Positions 51,593 through 60,865 are shown, counted from the stretch's first letter. The stretch: 64,000 nt of DNA from Pseudomonas sp. (GCF_002796985.1 NZ_PEKX01000007.1:1292284-1356283); one strand, 5' to 3'. The notes: generated from the sequence alone by a model not told the origin. Translations and numbers: made by a program.

Positions 51593-51606
51593 TTGACCTG
51601 TATCAA
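51593..51606 (-). promoter_or_regulatory. ANR box upstream of hemN
   Basis: Read on the minus strand, TTGATACAGGTCAA matches the ANR/FNR consensus TTGAT-N4-ATCAA at 9 of 10 defined positions. It is 63 bp upstream of the hemN ATG and overlaps the end of the preceding gene. Confidence 0.8.
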
Positions 51607-52328
51607 ACGGCTTTATGGTGGGGTTGGGCGGCGCTGGCGTGCATATCGTGGCCCATGACCCAGGCCTGGTGCGGGCCGGGGAGGGTCCACAGGCCGAAAA
51701 GAATCACCAGGATGCCGCCGGCCATGCGCACGCTGCGCTTGCGCAACAGGGCGGTAACGCGCTCGGCGGCGAGCCCGGTCACCAGCAGCACCGGCCAGGT
51801 GCCGAGGCCGAAGGCGAGCATCAGCAAGGCGCTGTCCACGGCCGAGCCTTGGCTCGTGGCCCAGAGCAGCGTGCTGTAGACCAGCCCGCAGGGTAGCCAG
51901 CCCCAGAGCGCGCCGAGCAGCAGCGCGCGCGGCACGGTGGCGACCGGCAGTAGGCGGCTGGCGAAAGGCTGGATGTGCTTCCACAGGCCGCGACCGAGGG
52001 CTTCGATACGGGTCAGGCCGCTCCACCAGCCGGCCAGGTACAGGCCCATGGCGATCAGCAGCAGCCCGGCGATTACCCGCAGCGCGGAGGCGAACGGTGT
52101 GCGCGCCACGGCCCAGCCGGCGAGGCCTAGCAGCAGCCCGGCACAGGCGTAGCTGAGGATGCGGCCGAGGTTGTAGGCCAGCAGCAGGCGCAGACGGCGG
52201 CCGCGCTGCTCCGGCGGAATGGCCATGGTCAACGCACCCATCAGGCCGCCGCACATGCCCAGACAGTGACCGCCGCCGAGCAGGCCGAGGATCAGCGCGG
52301 ACGCCAGCAGCGGCGCCAGTTCAGGCAT
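51603..52328 (-). CDS. TauE/SafE- or DsbD-like membrane protein linked to cbb3 assembly genes
   Basis: The 241-residue polytopic protein (about six helices) has GHCLGMCGG in its first helix and LWGWLPCGLVYS in the second half, the repeated Cys/Gly helix motif of the DsbD_2 (cytochrome c biogenesis transmembrane) family. The C-terminus is His-rich (HDMHASAAQPHH), which may bind metal. It overlaps ccoS by eight bases and so belongs to the ccoGHIS transcript. A thiol-redox or copper role in oxidase assembly is inference. Confidence 0.85.
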   Translation of the reverse strand: MPELAPLLASALILGLLGGGHCLGMCGGLMGALTMAIPPEQRGRRLRLLLAYNLGRILSYACAGLLLGLAGWAVARTPFASALRVIAGLLLIAMGLYLAGWWSGLTRIEALGRGLWKHIQPFASRLLPVATVPRALLLGALWGWLPCGLVYSTLLWATSQGSAVDSALLMLAFGLGTWPVLLVTGLAAERVTALLRKRSVRMAGGILVILFGLWTLPGPHQAWVMGHDMHASAAQPHHKAV

Positions 52329-52536
52329 CGCCCCGGTCCTTCTGATCCTTTTGCTCCTGGCCTTCGGCTTCGTCGATGCCGGCCTGGTGCTTGGGGTCTT
52401 CGTCGTCGAACAGGATGCTGTGGGCCGGCCCGTCCATATCGTCGTACTGGCCGCTGTTCACCGCCCAGAAGAAGATCGCGATGCAGATGCCGACGATCAC
52501 CACGGCAACTGGAATCATTATGTAGAGTGCGGGCAT
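52321..52536 (-). CDS. ccoS: cbb3 oxidase assembly protein CcoS
   Basis: The 71-residue single-helix membrane protein (~5-26) has the FWAVNSGQYDDMDGPAHSILFDDE motif region that defines CcoS. It is needed for correct haem/copper loading of cbb3 oxidase. The start lies one base after the ccoI stop. Confidence 0.95.
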   Translation of the reverse strand: MPALYIMIPVAVVIVGICIAIFFWAVNSGQYDDMDGPAHSILFDDEDPKHQAGIDEAEGQEQKDQKDRGDA

Positions 52537-52537
52537 T

Positions 52538-55015
52538 TCAACTCCGGGGCAGCGCCTGGGTCGCCCGAGGGGCGGCTGGCAGGGCGGTGGTCGCTGGCGG
52601 GGCGCCGGCGCCCTTCGGCAGCCGGGTCAGGCGCAGGGCGTTGAGCACCACGGTCAGCGAACTGATCGACATGCCCACCGCAGCCCACACGGGGGTGATC
52701 CAGCCGAGGGCGGCGAAGGGCAACATCAGGCCATTGTACAGCCCTGCCCAGATCAGGTTCTCGATGATCACCCGACGGGTACGGCGCGCCAGGCCGAAGG
52801 CCTGCACCACGCTGTCCAGGCGGTTGGACAGCAGCACGGCGTCGGCGCTGGTCTTGGCCAGGTCGGTGGCCGAACCCATGGCGACGCTGATGTCGGCGGC
52901 AGCCAGCACCGGTACGTCGTTCACGCCGTCACCCAGCATCAAGACGCGGTGGCCTTGCTGGTGCAGTTGGCGCAGGACTTCCAACTTGTCGTCCGGGCGC
53001 AGACCACCCCGGCAGTCGTCGATGCCCAGTTCGGCGGCAACGCGGCCGACCATGGGCGAACTGTCGCCGGACAGCAGCAGGGTGTGCCAGCCACGGGCGC
53101 GGCAGGCTTCGAGCAGGTCGGCGGCGTCTTCGCGGATACGGTCGTCCAGCACCAGCCAGGCGAGGGCGCCGCTTTCGTCACCCAACAGCAGCCACTGGCC
53201 GGGTTCCTGTGGGTGCCGGGGCGCGTCGCTGCCGCTCAGTGTGCAGACGAAGGACGGCTCACCGATGCGCAGGCGGCGTTCGCCAACCCGGCCTTCCAGG
53301 CCCAGGCCGGGATGGCTCTCGACATTCTCGGCGGGCTGCGGCGCACGGCCGAAGGCGCGGGCGATGGGGTGTTCGGAGCGGTTCTCCAACGCAGCGGCCA
53401 GGGCCAGGCAGGTATCGCTGTCCAGTGCGCCCAGCGGCCTGACTGCGCGCAGCGTCAGGCGGCCTTCGGTGAGGGTGCCGGTCTTGTCGAAAATCACCGT
53501 GTCGATGTGGTTCAGTCCTTCCAGCACATGCCCGCGAGTGACTAGCAGGCCGAGCTTGTGCAGGCTGCCGGTGGCGGCGGTCAGCGCAGTGGGAGTGGCC
53601 AGGGATAGCGCGCAGGGGCAGGTCGCCACCAGCATCGCCAGGACCACCCAGAAGGCGCGGGAGGCGTCGTGTTGCCACCAGAACAGGCCGACCACGGCGG
53701 CGAGCACCAACAGGGCAATGAGGAACCATTGCGCGGCCTTGTCGGCGAGTTCAGCCAGGCGCGGTTTGTCCGACTGGGCGCGTTCCAGTAGCCGGACGAT
53801 GGCGGACAGCCGGCTGTCGCCGCCGAGGGCTTTGACTTGCACGGTCAGCGGGCCTTCGACGTTAAGGGTGCCGCCGGTGACGCTGTCGCCACTCTGGCAT
53901 GGCTGCGGCAAGTATTCGCCGGTGAGCAGGGATTCGTCGACGCTTGACTGGCCGTCGAGGATCAGGCCGTCGGCGGGAATCACCGCGCCGGGCTGTACCA
54001 GCACGCGGTCGCCGACATTCAGCTCGCTCAGCAGCACGCGGCTGCTCTGGCCGCTGTCGTCCAGGCGCAGGCAGGACGCGGGCAGCAGGTTGACCAGTTG
54101 CGCGGTGGCGGCGGCGGTGCGTTCGCGGGCGCGGCGTTCGAGGTAACGGCCGGCGAGCAGGAACAGGGCGAACATGCCGACGGCGTCGAAGTACAGGTCG
54201 CCGTGGCCGGTGACGGCAGTCCAGATGCCAGCCAGGTAGGCGCCGCCAATGGCCAGGGAGACCGAGACGTCCATGGTCAGGTGGCGGGTGCGCAGGTCGC
54301 GGATGGCGCCGCGGAAGAAGGGCTGGCAGGAGTAGAAGACGATCGGCGTGGTGAGGAACATCGCCACCCAGCGCAGGATCTCGTGCAGCTCGGGGCTGAG
54401 GTCGATGTTGAATTCCGGCCAGGTGGCCATGGTCGCCATCATCGCCTGGAACCACAGCAGGCCGGCGACGCCCAGCTGGCGCAGGGACTTGCGGTTTTCC
54501 TGGTGCAGTTGCTCGGCGGCGCGGTCGGGCTGGAAGGGGTGGGCGGCGTAGCCGATCTTGCGCAGCTCGGCGAGCAGCTCGCTCAGTGGCATCTGGCTGT
54601 CGGACCAGCGCACGTGCAGGCGGTGGTTGGACAGGTTGAGCCCGGCTTCGGCAATCGCCGGGAGACCCTTGAGGTGCTTTTCGATCAGCCAGCCGCAGGC
54701 GGCGCAGCTGATGCCTTCCATGATCAGGGTCGTCTCGGCCAGTTCGCCCTGGTGCTGGACGAAGGGCTGCTGCACGTCGGGGCGGTCGAACAGCTTCAGT
54801 TCGTCGGTGAGCTGTTCGGGCAGGGCATCGGGGTTGGGCGCGGCTTCGGTGCGATGCCGGTAATAGCCTTCCAGGCCGCCGGCGACGATGGCCTCGGCGA
54901 CGGCCTGGCAGCCTGGGCAGCAGAATTCGCGGGTCTCGCCTAATACCGGTGCGGTGAAGCGGCCGCCGGGCGGTACCGGCAGCGCGCAGTGGTAGCAGGG
55001 CTGCGGGGCGCTCAT
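52538..55015 (-). CDS. ccoI: Copper-translocating P1B-type ATPase CcoI
   Basis: The 825-residue Cu+-exporting ATPase supplies copper for the CcoN binuclear centre. It has an N-terminal Cys-rich zinc-finger-like part (Cys7, Cys10, Cys33, Cys36), a heavy-metal-associated site CAAC (Cys104, Cys107), membrane CPC (~465), phosphorylation DKTGT (~510) and hinge GDGVNDVPVLAAAD. The ATG at 55015 overlaps the ccoH stop (ATGA). Confidence 0.96.
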   Translation of the reverse strand: MSAPQPCYHCALPVPPGGRFTAPVLGETREFCCPGCQAVAEAIVAGGLEGYYRHRTEAAPNPDALPEQLTDELKLFDRPDVQQPFVQHQGELAETTLIMEGISCAACGWLIEKHLKGLPAIAEAGLNLSNHRLHVRWSDSQMPLSELLAELRKIGYAAHPFQPDRAAEQLHQENRKSLRQLGVAGLLWFQAMMATMATWPEFNIDLSPELHEILRWVAMFLTTPIVFYSCQPFFRGAIRDLRTRHLTMDVSVSLAIGGAYLAGIWTAVTGHGDLYFDAVGMFALFLLAGRYLERRARERTAAATAQLVNLLPASCLRLDDSGQSSRVLLSELNVGDRVLVQPGAVIPADGLILDGQSSVDESLLTGEYLPQPCQSGDSVTGGTLNVEGPLTVQVKALGGDSRLSAIVRLLERAQSDKPRLAELADKAAQWFLIALLVLAAVVGLFWWQHDASRAFWVVLAMLVATCPCALSLATPTALTAATGSLHKLGLLVTRGHVLEGLNHIDTVIFDKTGTLTEGRLTLRAVRPLGALDSDTCLALAAALENRSEHPIARAFGRAPQPAENVESHPGLGLEGRVGERRLRIGEPSFVCTLSGSDAPRHPQEPGQWLLLGDESGALAWLVLDDRIREDAADLLEACRARGWHTLLLSGDSSPMVGRVAAELGIDDCRGGLRPDDKLEVLRQLHQQGHRVLMLGDGVNDVPVLAAADISVAMGSATDLAKTSADAVLLSNRLDSVVQAFGLARRTRRVIIENLIWAGLYNGLMLPFAALGWITPVWAAVGMSISSLTVVLNALRLTRLPKGAGAPPATTALPAAPRATQALPRS

Positions 55016-55557
55016 GGGCGCTCGGCTTCATCTCCGCTGAGGGGCTCGTCGCCGAGGTCGAGCGTAGCGCCGGGAGCGACCTTCTCTTCCTCGAACAGAC
55101 GCCAGGTCTTGCCATTCTCTTCGCCGAGCAGTTCGACGAAGCGGCGACCTTTCACGGCAGCGTCCAGGCTGGCGGTGTAGCGGCCCGGCTCGGCGGGTGC
55201 GGCGCGCAGTTCCAGGTGCTTGTCCTGGGACTCCAGGGTAGGGGAGAGCAGGTTGAGGGTGAGCGTGGCCGGGCGGCTGTCGCCGGTGAGGCGCAAGTCC
55301 ACTTCGCCGGTCAGCTCGTCGAAGCTGATCTTGGCCCGCAGCTTGAGCTGCTGGGCGAGGTGTTCGCGGTCGAGGGAGCGGTTGATGCCCTTGCCGGCTT
55401 CGTAATAGTTGTCGCTGACCAGGGAATCCTGGTTGTTCACGGCGATGTTGACCATCGTCAGGCTGAGGGCGATCGAGGTGGCCAGCATGGCGATGATGAT
55501 CCATGGCCAGAGGTGCTTGTACCAGGGTTCCACGGGCGTTTTCATGGCCGATTGCAT
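55012..55557 (-). CDS. ccoH: FixH/CcoH assembly protein
   Basis: The 181-residue protein has one N-terminal membrane helix (~17-37, 'WPWIIIAMLATSIALSLTMVNIAV' region) and the NNQDSLVSDNYYEAGKGIN segment diagnostic of FixH, followed by a periplasmic domain. It stabilises cbb3 subunits during assembly. A second ATG at 55545 could be the start. A strong hairpin separates it from ccoG. Confidence 0.94.
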   Translation of the reverse strand: MQSAMKTPVEPWYKHLWPWIIIAMLATSIALSLTMVNIAVNNQDSLVSDNYYEAGKGINRSLDREHLAQQLKLRAKISFDELTGEVDLRLTGDSRPATLTLNLLSPTLESQDKHLELRAAPAEPGRYTASLDAAVKGRRFVELLGEENGKTWRLFEEEKVAPGATLDLGDEPLSGDEAERP

Positions 55558-55640
55558 GCTCTTTGTTCTCTCGCTGGCAACGCCGCGCGGGGCGCTACCC
55601 GGTGAAGGGGCGGGCGAATTCTACGTGCTTCGATCGGTAC

Positions 55641-55669
55641 TGGCACCCCATGAGCAACATGGGGTGCCA
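55641..55669. repeat. Perfect 12-bp stem-loop between ccoG and ccoH
   Basis: TGGCACCCCATG/CATGGGGTGCCA with a 5-base loop, 18 bases past ccoG. No T-tract follows on the minus strand. It could set differential expression of ccoG versus ccoHIS by mRNA stability or partial termination. Confidence 0.7.
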
Positions 55670-55686
55670 ATTCGTTCAGCGTGCGT

Positions 55687-57102
55687 TCAACGTACGCGCG
55701 GGCCGATGAAGCGGCTGGAGGATTCCTTGCTGATGGACGGATCGTCCACCGACTGGATGGTGAAGCTGATCTCGTTGGTGGTGGAGGGCAGCTTCTCCGG
55801 ATCGATCGACAGTTCCACCGGCATGGTGAAGATGTCGCCGGCGGCCACCGAGATTTCCTTCTTGCCTTCCAGGACCAGGCCGTCCATGCCCTTGGCGCTG
55901 AGCACGTAGGTGTGGTCCTTCTGGTCCTTGTTCATGACCTTCAGGCTGTACACGTTCTCGATGCGGCCTTCGGCGTTTTCGCGGTAGAGCACGCGGTCCT
56001 TGCTGACGTCGAAGCCTACCAGCGGGCGCAGGAAGATAGCGGTGATCAGCAGGCCGATCATCAGGCACAGGGCCATGGCGTAGCCGATCAGGCGCGGACG
56101 CACCAGGTGGGTCTTCTGCCCGGACAGGTTGTGCTCGGTGGTGTAGCTGATCAGGCCGCGTGGGTAGTTCATCTTGTCCATGATGCTGTCGCAGGCGTCG
56201 ATACATGCGGCGCAGCCGATGCACTCGACCTGCAGGCCGTCGCGGATGTCGATGCCGGTCGGGCAGACCTGTACGCACATTGTGCAGTCGATGCAGTCGC
56301 CCAGGCCCTGGGCCTTGTAGTCGGCGCCTTTCTTGCGCGGACCACGGCTTTCGCCACGGCGCGGGTCGTAAGAGACGATCAGGGTGTCCTTGTCGAACAT
56401 CACGCTCTGGAAGCGCGCGTAAGGGCACATGTAGATGCACACCTGCTCGCGCAGCCAGCCGGCGTTGCCGTAGGTGGCGAGGGTAAAGAAGCCGACCCAG
56501 AAGTAGGCCCAGCCATCGGCTTGGCCGGTCACCATGTCGCTCAGGAGTTCCCGCATGGGGGCGAAGTAGCCGACGAAGGTCAGGCCGGTCACCAGGCCGA
56601 TCAGCAGCCAGAGGCTGTGCTTGGCGATCTTGCGCAGCAGCTTGTTGCCGCTCATGGAGGCCTTGTCGAGCTTCATGCGCTGGTTGCGGTCACCCTCGGT
56701 GACTTTCTCGCACCACATGAAGATCCACGTCCACACGCTCTGCGGGCAGGTGTAGCCGCACCAGACGCGGCCGGCGAATACGGTGATGAAGAACAGGCCG
56801 AACGCACTGATGATCAGCAGGCCGGAGAGAAGGATGAAGTCCTGCGGCCAGAAGGTCGCGCCGAAGATGTAGAACTTGCGCTCGGGCAGGTCCCAGAGCA
56901 CTGCTTGGCGACCGTTCCAGGTCAGCCATACGGTGCCGAAGTAGAGGAGGAAGAGGAGGGCGCCCCCGGCCATTCGGAGGTTTCGGAAGAAACCGGTAAA
57001 GGCTCGGGTATAGATTTTTTCCCGAGAGGCATAAAGGTCGACGTTTTCACTCTTGCCCTTGGTGGGCGGAGTGACGTCCTGGACCGGAATTTGTTTGCTC
57101 AT
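55687..57102 (-). CDS. ccoG: Cytochrome c oxidase accessory protein CcoG
   Basis: The 471-residue membrane iron-sulfur protein has two ferredoxin-type [4Fe-4S] motifs (CIDCTMCVQVCP and CIGCAACIDACD), an additional CGYTCPQSVW region and five or so helices. It acts in cbb3 assembly, probably in copper reduction. The start at 57102 begins MSKQIPVQD; the frame extends 80 codons upstream into the ccoP1-ccoG gap. It is the first gene of ccoGHIS. Confidence 0.94.
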   Translation of the reverse strand: MSKQIPVQDVTPPTKGKSENVDLYASREKIYTRAFTGFFRNLRMAGGALLFLLYFGTVWLTWNGRQAVLWDLPERKFYIFGATFWPQDFILLSGLLIISAFGLFFITVFAGRVWCGYTCPQSVWTWIFMWCEKVTEGDRNQRMKLDKASMSGNKLLRKIAKHSLWLLIGLVTGLTFVGYFAPMRELLSDMVTGQADGWAYFWVGFFTLATYGNAGWLREQVCIYMCPYARFQSVMFDKDTLIVSYDPRRGESRGPRKKGADYKAQGLGDCIDCTMCVQVCPTGIDIRDGLQVECIGCAACIDACDSIMDKMNYPRGLISYTTEHNLSGQKTHLVRPRLIGYAMALCLMIGLLITAIFLRPLVGFDVSKDRVLYRENAEGRIENVYSLKVMNKDQKDHTYVLSAKGMDGLVLEGKKEISVAAGDIFTMPVELSIDPEKLPSTTNEISFTIQSVDDPSISKESSSRFIGPRVR

Positions 57103-57252
57103 CAGTGCATTCCACGGCAGCGGGAGGGCGCCCTGTCGATACATGCCGACAGGGTCAGAAATAGGCTTGCACGCCAAACAATGATACGGCGTGGTGGGTA
57201 TTGCAACGGTGCGACAGTTGGTCGCGCAAGGAATTATGGACCCAGAAATAGA

Positions 57253-57280
57253 GCGGCGCCGGTGTAGAAACCGGCGCCGC
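57253..57280 (-). terminator. Hairpin past ccoP1
   Basis: The 11-bp perfect stem GCGGCGCCGGT/ACCGGCGCCGC with a 6-base loop lies 33 bases after the ccoP1 stop; the trailing sequence TCTATTTC is only moderately T-rich. It separates the oxidase operon from ccoG. Confidence 0.65.
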
Positions 57281-57313
57281 GGGGTGTTGCAAGTGGTGTA
57301 GGAGGGGAGAGGC

Positions 57314-58279
57314 TTATTCGGCGCTCTTCTCACCTTCGCCATGGGACAGGCTGTACACGTAGGCGGCGAGCAGGTGCACCTGGTCTTTGCCCAGACGCTC
57401 CAGCTGAGCCGGCATCTGGCCCTGGCGGCCGTAGCGAATGGTCTGCTGCAGCTGGGCGAAGCTCGAGCCGTAGATGAACGCGGCCGGGTGGGTCAGGTCC
57501 GGTGCGCCCATGGCGGCGGTGCCTTTGCCTTCAGCGCCGTGGCAAGCCACGCAGGTGGTGGCAAAGACCTTCTGGCCGTTGGCAACCTGCTCGTCCGTCA
57601 CACCTTCGGGCAGCTTGCGGCCGTCCAGCTTGGTGGTGATGAAGGCGGCTACATCGTGAACGCCGCTGTCGCCGATGACTTCGCCCCAGGCCGGCATGGC
57701 TGCGTGGCGACCGCCCTCGATGGTGGCGATGATGTCCTTCGGCTCGCCGCCCCAGCGCCAGTCGGCGTCGGTCAGGTTCGGGAAGCCGTGGGCACCCTTG
57801 GCGTCGGAGCCGTGGCAGACGGAGCAGTTGGAAGCGAACAGGCGGTTACCCATTTTCAGGGCCTGCTCGTCCTTGGCCACGTCCTCGATCGGCATGGCGC
57901 CGAACTTGGCGTACAGCGGGCCGTACTTCTCGTCGGCCTTGGCCATTTCCTTTTCCCACTGGTGCACGCCAGTCCAGCCTTGTTCGCCGTTGGCGAATTC
58001 GGCCTTGTCCTGGTAGCCCGGCAGCAGGCCCTTCCAGTTGCCCAGGCCGGGGTACAGGACCAGGTAGGCGAGGGCGAAGATGAAGGTGGCGACGAACAGC
58101 ATGAACCACCACTTCGGCAGTGGGTTGTCATACTCCTCGATGCCGTCAAAGGCGTGGCCGACGGTCTCGTCGGTGGCTTCGCTGCGCTGACCGCGACGGG
58201 TGGCGAACAGCAGCCACGCCAGGGCGAAGATAGTGCCCAGGGTAAGTACGGTGACGTACAGACTCCAGAAGGTTGTCAT
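57314..58279 (-). CDS. ccoP1: cbb3 oxidase subunit CcoP1 (dihaem cytochrome c)
   Basis: The 321-residue membrane-anchored dihaem subunit brings electrons to CcoN. It has two N-terminal helices, then two cytochrome c domains with CSVCH (~152) and CVACH (~243). The start overlaps ccoQ1 (ATGA). Compared with ccoP2 at 60866 it has a longer helix-to-haem linker. Numbering as operon 1 follows gene order relative to ccoG as I recall it in P. aeruginosa. Confidence 0.94.
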   Translation of the reverse strand: MTTFWSLYVTVLTLGTIFALAWLLFATRRGQRSEATDETVGHAFDGIEEYDNPLPKWWFMLFVATFIFALAYLVLYPGLGNWKGLLPGYQDKAEFANGEQGWTGVHQWEKEMAKADEKYGPLYAKFGAMPIEDVAKDEQALKMGNRLFASNCSVCHGSDAKGAHGFPNLTDADWRWGGEPKDIIATIEGGRHAAMPAWGEVIGDSGVHDVAAFITTKLDGRKLPEGVTDEQVANGQKVFATTCVACHGAEGKGTAAMGAPDLTHPAAFIYGSSFAQLQQTIRYGRQGQMPAQLERLGKDQVHLLAAYVYSLSHGEGEKSAE

Positions 58280-58467
58280 TCTTTGTTGCTCCTAGAAGCT
58301 TGCTCTTGCTCGACGTGCTTTTTGGCGACCGGATCATCCGCGAAGGGCAGCAGGGCATCTTCGTCGAAGCGCTCCTTGCGTTTGCCGCCGTAGGCCCAGA
58401 GCAGGACGCCGACGAAGGCGACCATCACTACTACGGTGCCGATACCACGAATGGTTCCGATATCCAT
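58276..58467 (-). CDS. ccoQ1: cbb3 oxidase subunit CcoQ1
   Basis: The 63-residue single-helix protein (MDIGTIRGIGT..., helix ~13-27, then KRKERFDEDALLPF) stabilises the complex. The ATG at 58467 is used; a GTG at 58476 would overlap the ccoO1 stop (GTGA) and add three residues. Confidence 0.92.
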   Translation of the reverse strand: MDIGTIRGIGTVVVMVAFVGVLLWAYGGKRKERFDEDALLPFADDPVAKKHVEQEQASRSNKE

Positions 58468-58472
58468 CACAG

Positions 58473-59081
58473 TCACCGTTTGCTCTTGATGATGGTGCCG
58501 AGGCCCTGGAGGTAGGCGACGACAGCGTCCATCTCGGTCTTGCCTTTGACGGCGTCACGGGCACCGGCGATGTCATCGTCGGTGTAAGGCACGCCCAGCG
58601 TACGCAGGGCTTCCATTTTCTTCGCCGTGTCCTTGCCGTCGAGCTTGTTCTCCACCAGCCAGGGGTAGGAGGGCATCTTCGATTCCGGCACCACGTTGCG
58701 CGGGTTGTACAGGTGCGCGCGGTGCCAGTCGTCGGAGTAGCGGCCGCCAACGCGGGCCAGGTCCGGACCGGTACGCTTGGAGCCCCACAGGAAGGGGTGG
58801 TCCCAGACGCTTTCGCCGGCGACGGAGTAGTGGCCGTAGCGCTCGGTCTCGGCGCGGAACGGACGGACCATCTGCGAGTGGCAGCCTACGCAGCCTTCGC
58901 GGATGTAGATGTCACGGCCTTCGAGCTCCAGCGCGGTGCGCGGCTTCATGCCTTCGACCGGCTTGTTGGTCACATCTTGGAAGAACAGCGGAACGATCTG
59001 GGTAAGACCGCCGATGCTCACGGCGATGACCATGAAGAAGGCCAGCAGGCCGATATTCTTCTCGACTGCTTCGTGCTTCAT
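58473..59081 (-). CDS. ccoO1: cbb3 oxidase subunit CcoO1 (monohaem cytochrome c)
   Basis: The 202-residue subunit has an N-terminal membrane anchor (~10-30), haem site CVGCH (~64-68) and a distal Met in ESKMPSYPWL. The ATG at 59081 shares one base with the ccoN1 stop (TGATG). Confidence 0.95.
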   Translation of the reverse strand: MKHEAVEKNIGLLAFFMVIAVSIGGLTQIVPLFFQDVTNKPVEGMKPRTALELEGRDIYIREGCVGCHSQMVRPFRAETERYGHYSVAGESVWDHPFLWGSKRTGPDLARVGGRYSDDWHRAHLYNPRNVVPESKMPSYPWLVENKLDGKDTAKKMEALRTLGVPYTDDDIAGARDAVKGKTEMDAVVAYLQGLGTIIKSKR

Positions 59082-60523
59082 CAGTGAGCTCCTACAGCAG
59101 GAATCTGAGCGGCGGCGTCGGCGTCAGCCTGCTTGAAACCGCGTACGGTACGGAAGGTGTTGTAGGCCATCAGCAGCATGCCGGAGGCGAAGAACGCACC
59201 GCCCAGCGCACGGACGATGAAGCCCGGGTGGCTGGCCTGCAGGGCTTCCACGAAGGAGTAGGTGAGGGTGCCGTCGGCGTTGATTGCACGCCACATCAGA
59301 CCCTGGGTGATGCCGTTGACCCACATGGAGGCGATGTACAGCACGGTACCGATGGTAGCCAGCCAGAAGTGCGCGTTGATCAGGCCCACGCTGTGCATCT
59401 GCTCGCGGCCGAAGACCTTCGGAATCAGGTGGTACAGGGAGCCGATGGAGATCATCGCAACCCAGCCCAGGGCGCCGGCGTGTACGTGGCCGATGGTCCA
59501 GTCGGTGTAGTGCGACAGGGAGTTGACGGTCTTGATGGCCATCATCGGGCCTTCGAAGGTGGACATGCCGTAGAAGGCCAGGGACACCACCAGGAAGCGC
59601 AGGATTGGGTCGGTGCGCAGCTTATGCCAGGCGCCTGAGAGGGTCATCATGCCGTTGATCATGCCGCCCCAGCTCGGAGCCAGCAGGATCAGGGACATCA
59701 CCATGCCCAGCGACTGGGCCCAGTCCGGCAGCGCGGTGTAGTGCAGGTGGTGCGGGCCGGCCCAGATGTACAGGGTGATCAGCGCCCAGAAGTGCACGAT
59801 GGACAGGCGATAGGAGTAGATCGGACGCTCGGCCTGCTTCGGAACGAAGTAGTACATCATCCCCAGGAAGCCGGTGGTCAGGAAGAAGCCCACGGCGTTG
59901 TGGCCGTACCACCACTGGATCATCGCGTCGGTGGCGCCGGCATAGACCGAGTAGGACTTGAACCAGGTGACCGGCAGTTCCGCGCTGTTGACGATGTGCA
60001 GCATGGCGGTCACCAGGATGAAGCCGCCGTAGAACCAGTTGCCCACGTAGATGTGCTTGGTCTTGCGCTTCACGATGGTGCCGAAGAACACCACGGCATA
60101 GGTGACCCAGACGATGGCCAGGAGGATGTCGATCGGCCATTCCAGCTCGGCGTACTCCTTGGAGGAGGTGTAGCCCAGCGGCAGGGTAATGCCGGCCAGC
60201 ACGATCACCGCTTGCCAGCCCCAGAACGTGAAGGCGGCGAGGCTGTCAGAAATCAGGCGAGTCTGACAGGTGCGCTGTACGACGTAGTAGGAAGTTGCGA
60301 AGAGAGCACAGCCGCCGAAGGCGAAGATCACCAGGTTGGTGTGCAGCGGACGCAGGCGCCCGAAACTGGTCCAGGGAAGGTCCAGGTTCAACTGGGGCCA
60401 AACCAACTGAGAGGCGATGTAAACACCCACCCCCATTCCAAGTATCCCCCAGACCACCGTCATGATGGCGAACTGGCGGACGACCTTATAGTTATAAGCA
60501 GTCGGACTGATTGCTGTGCTCAT
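59081..60523 (-). CDS. ccoN1: cbb3 oxidase catalytic subunit CcoN1
   Basis: The 480-residue haem-copper oxidase subunit has about 12 helices and holds the haem b and b3-CuB sites. Histidine ligands appear in LRPLHTN, WWYGHNAVGFF, IWAGPHHLHYTALPDW and DWTIGHVHAGALGW. It starts MSTAISPTAYNYKVVRQF at 60523. The frame extends 24 codons upstream, but this start matches the family. A central ~80-residue block is identical to CcoN2 (see findings). Confidence 0.95.
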   Translation of the reverse strand: MSTAISPTAYNYKVVRQFAIMTVVWGILGMGVGVYIASQLVWPQLNLDLPWTSFGRLRPLHTNLVIFAFGGCALFATSYYVVQRTCQTRLISDSLAAFTFWGWQAVIVLAGITLPLGYTSSKEYAELEWPIDILLAIVWVTYAVVFFGTIVKRKTKHIYVGNWFYGGFILVTAMLHIVNSAELPVTWFKSYSVYAGATDAMIQWWYGHNAVGFFLTTGFLGMMYYFVPKQAERPIYSYRLSIVHFWALITLYIWAGPHHLHYTALPDWAQSLGMVMSLILLAPSWGGMINGMMTLSGAWHKLRTDPILRFLVVSLAFYGMSTFEGPMMAIKTVNSLSHYTDWTIGHVHAGALGWVAMISIGSLYHLIPKVFGREQMHSVGLINAHFWLATIGTVLYIASMWVNGITQGLMWRAINADGTLTYSFVEALQASHPGFIVRALGGAFFASGMLLMAYNTFRTVRGFKQADADAAAQIPAVGAH

Positions 60524-60822
60524 TCTAAGGTTCCACGGTTTTTGAATTTTATGGACAAAAAAACGGCGGCAAGTATGGAGAAAGCAGGTAGCCATTGCAA
60601 CGCGTCGGACCTTGGTCCGATGCCGGTTTGACGCCTGCTTCAGAGCGCTTTATGCCGCTGTCCGCCGCTCGTTTCGGGTCGCACGTACCAGCCTGGGAAG
60701 TGGGTCAGGTTAGTCGTATTGCAGGTTTGCGAATGGAAACCAGCTTAGACGCGAACGGGGAGGGTGTGAAGAACGGGGATAGAGAGGGTGCGACACTTCG
60801 TCGCGATATTGCGGGAGAAAGA
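60524..60822. other. Control region of cco operon 1, no gene seen
   Basis: About 300 bases lie between the ccoP2 terminator and ccoN1. I found no TTGAT-N4-ATCAA site here, which fits the view that cco1 is not ANR-induced in P. aeruginosa. The -10/-35 of this promoter could not be assigned with confidence. Confidence 0.5.
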
Positions 60823-60852
60823 AACTCGCGCCCACTTTCAGGGGCGCGAGTT
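60823..60852 (-). terminator. Terminator of cco operon 2
   Basis: An 11-bp stem AACTCGCGCCC/GGGCGCGAGTT with an 8-base loop begins 14 bases after the ccoP2 stop. On the minus strand it is followed by TCTTTCTCC. Confidence 0.75.
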
Positions 60853-60865
60853 AGGGGCGCGGAGT

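Noticed and set aside
60524..60822. ANR box in front of ccoN1
   Set aside because: Only weak partial matches to TTGAT-N4-ATCAA (for example around TTTGACGCC) were seen. None has both half-sites.
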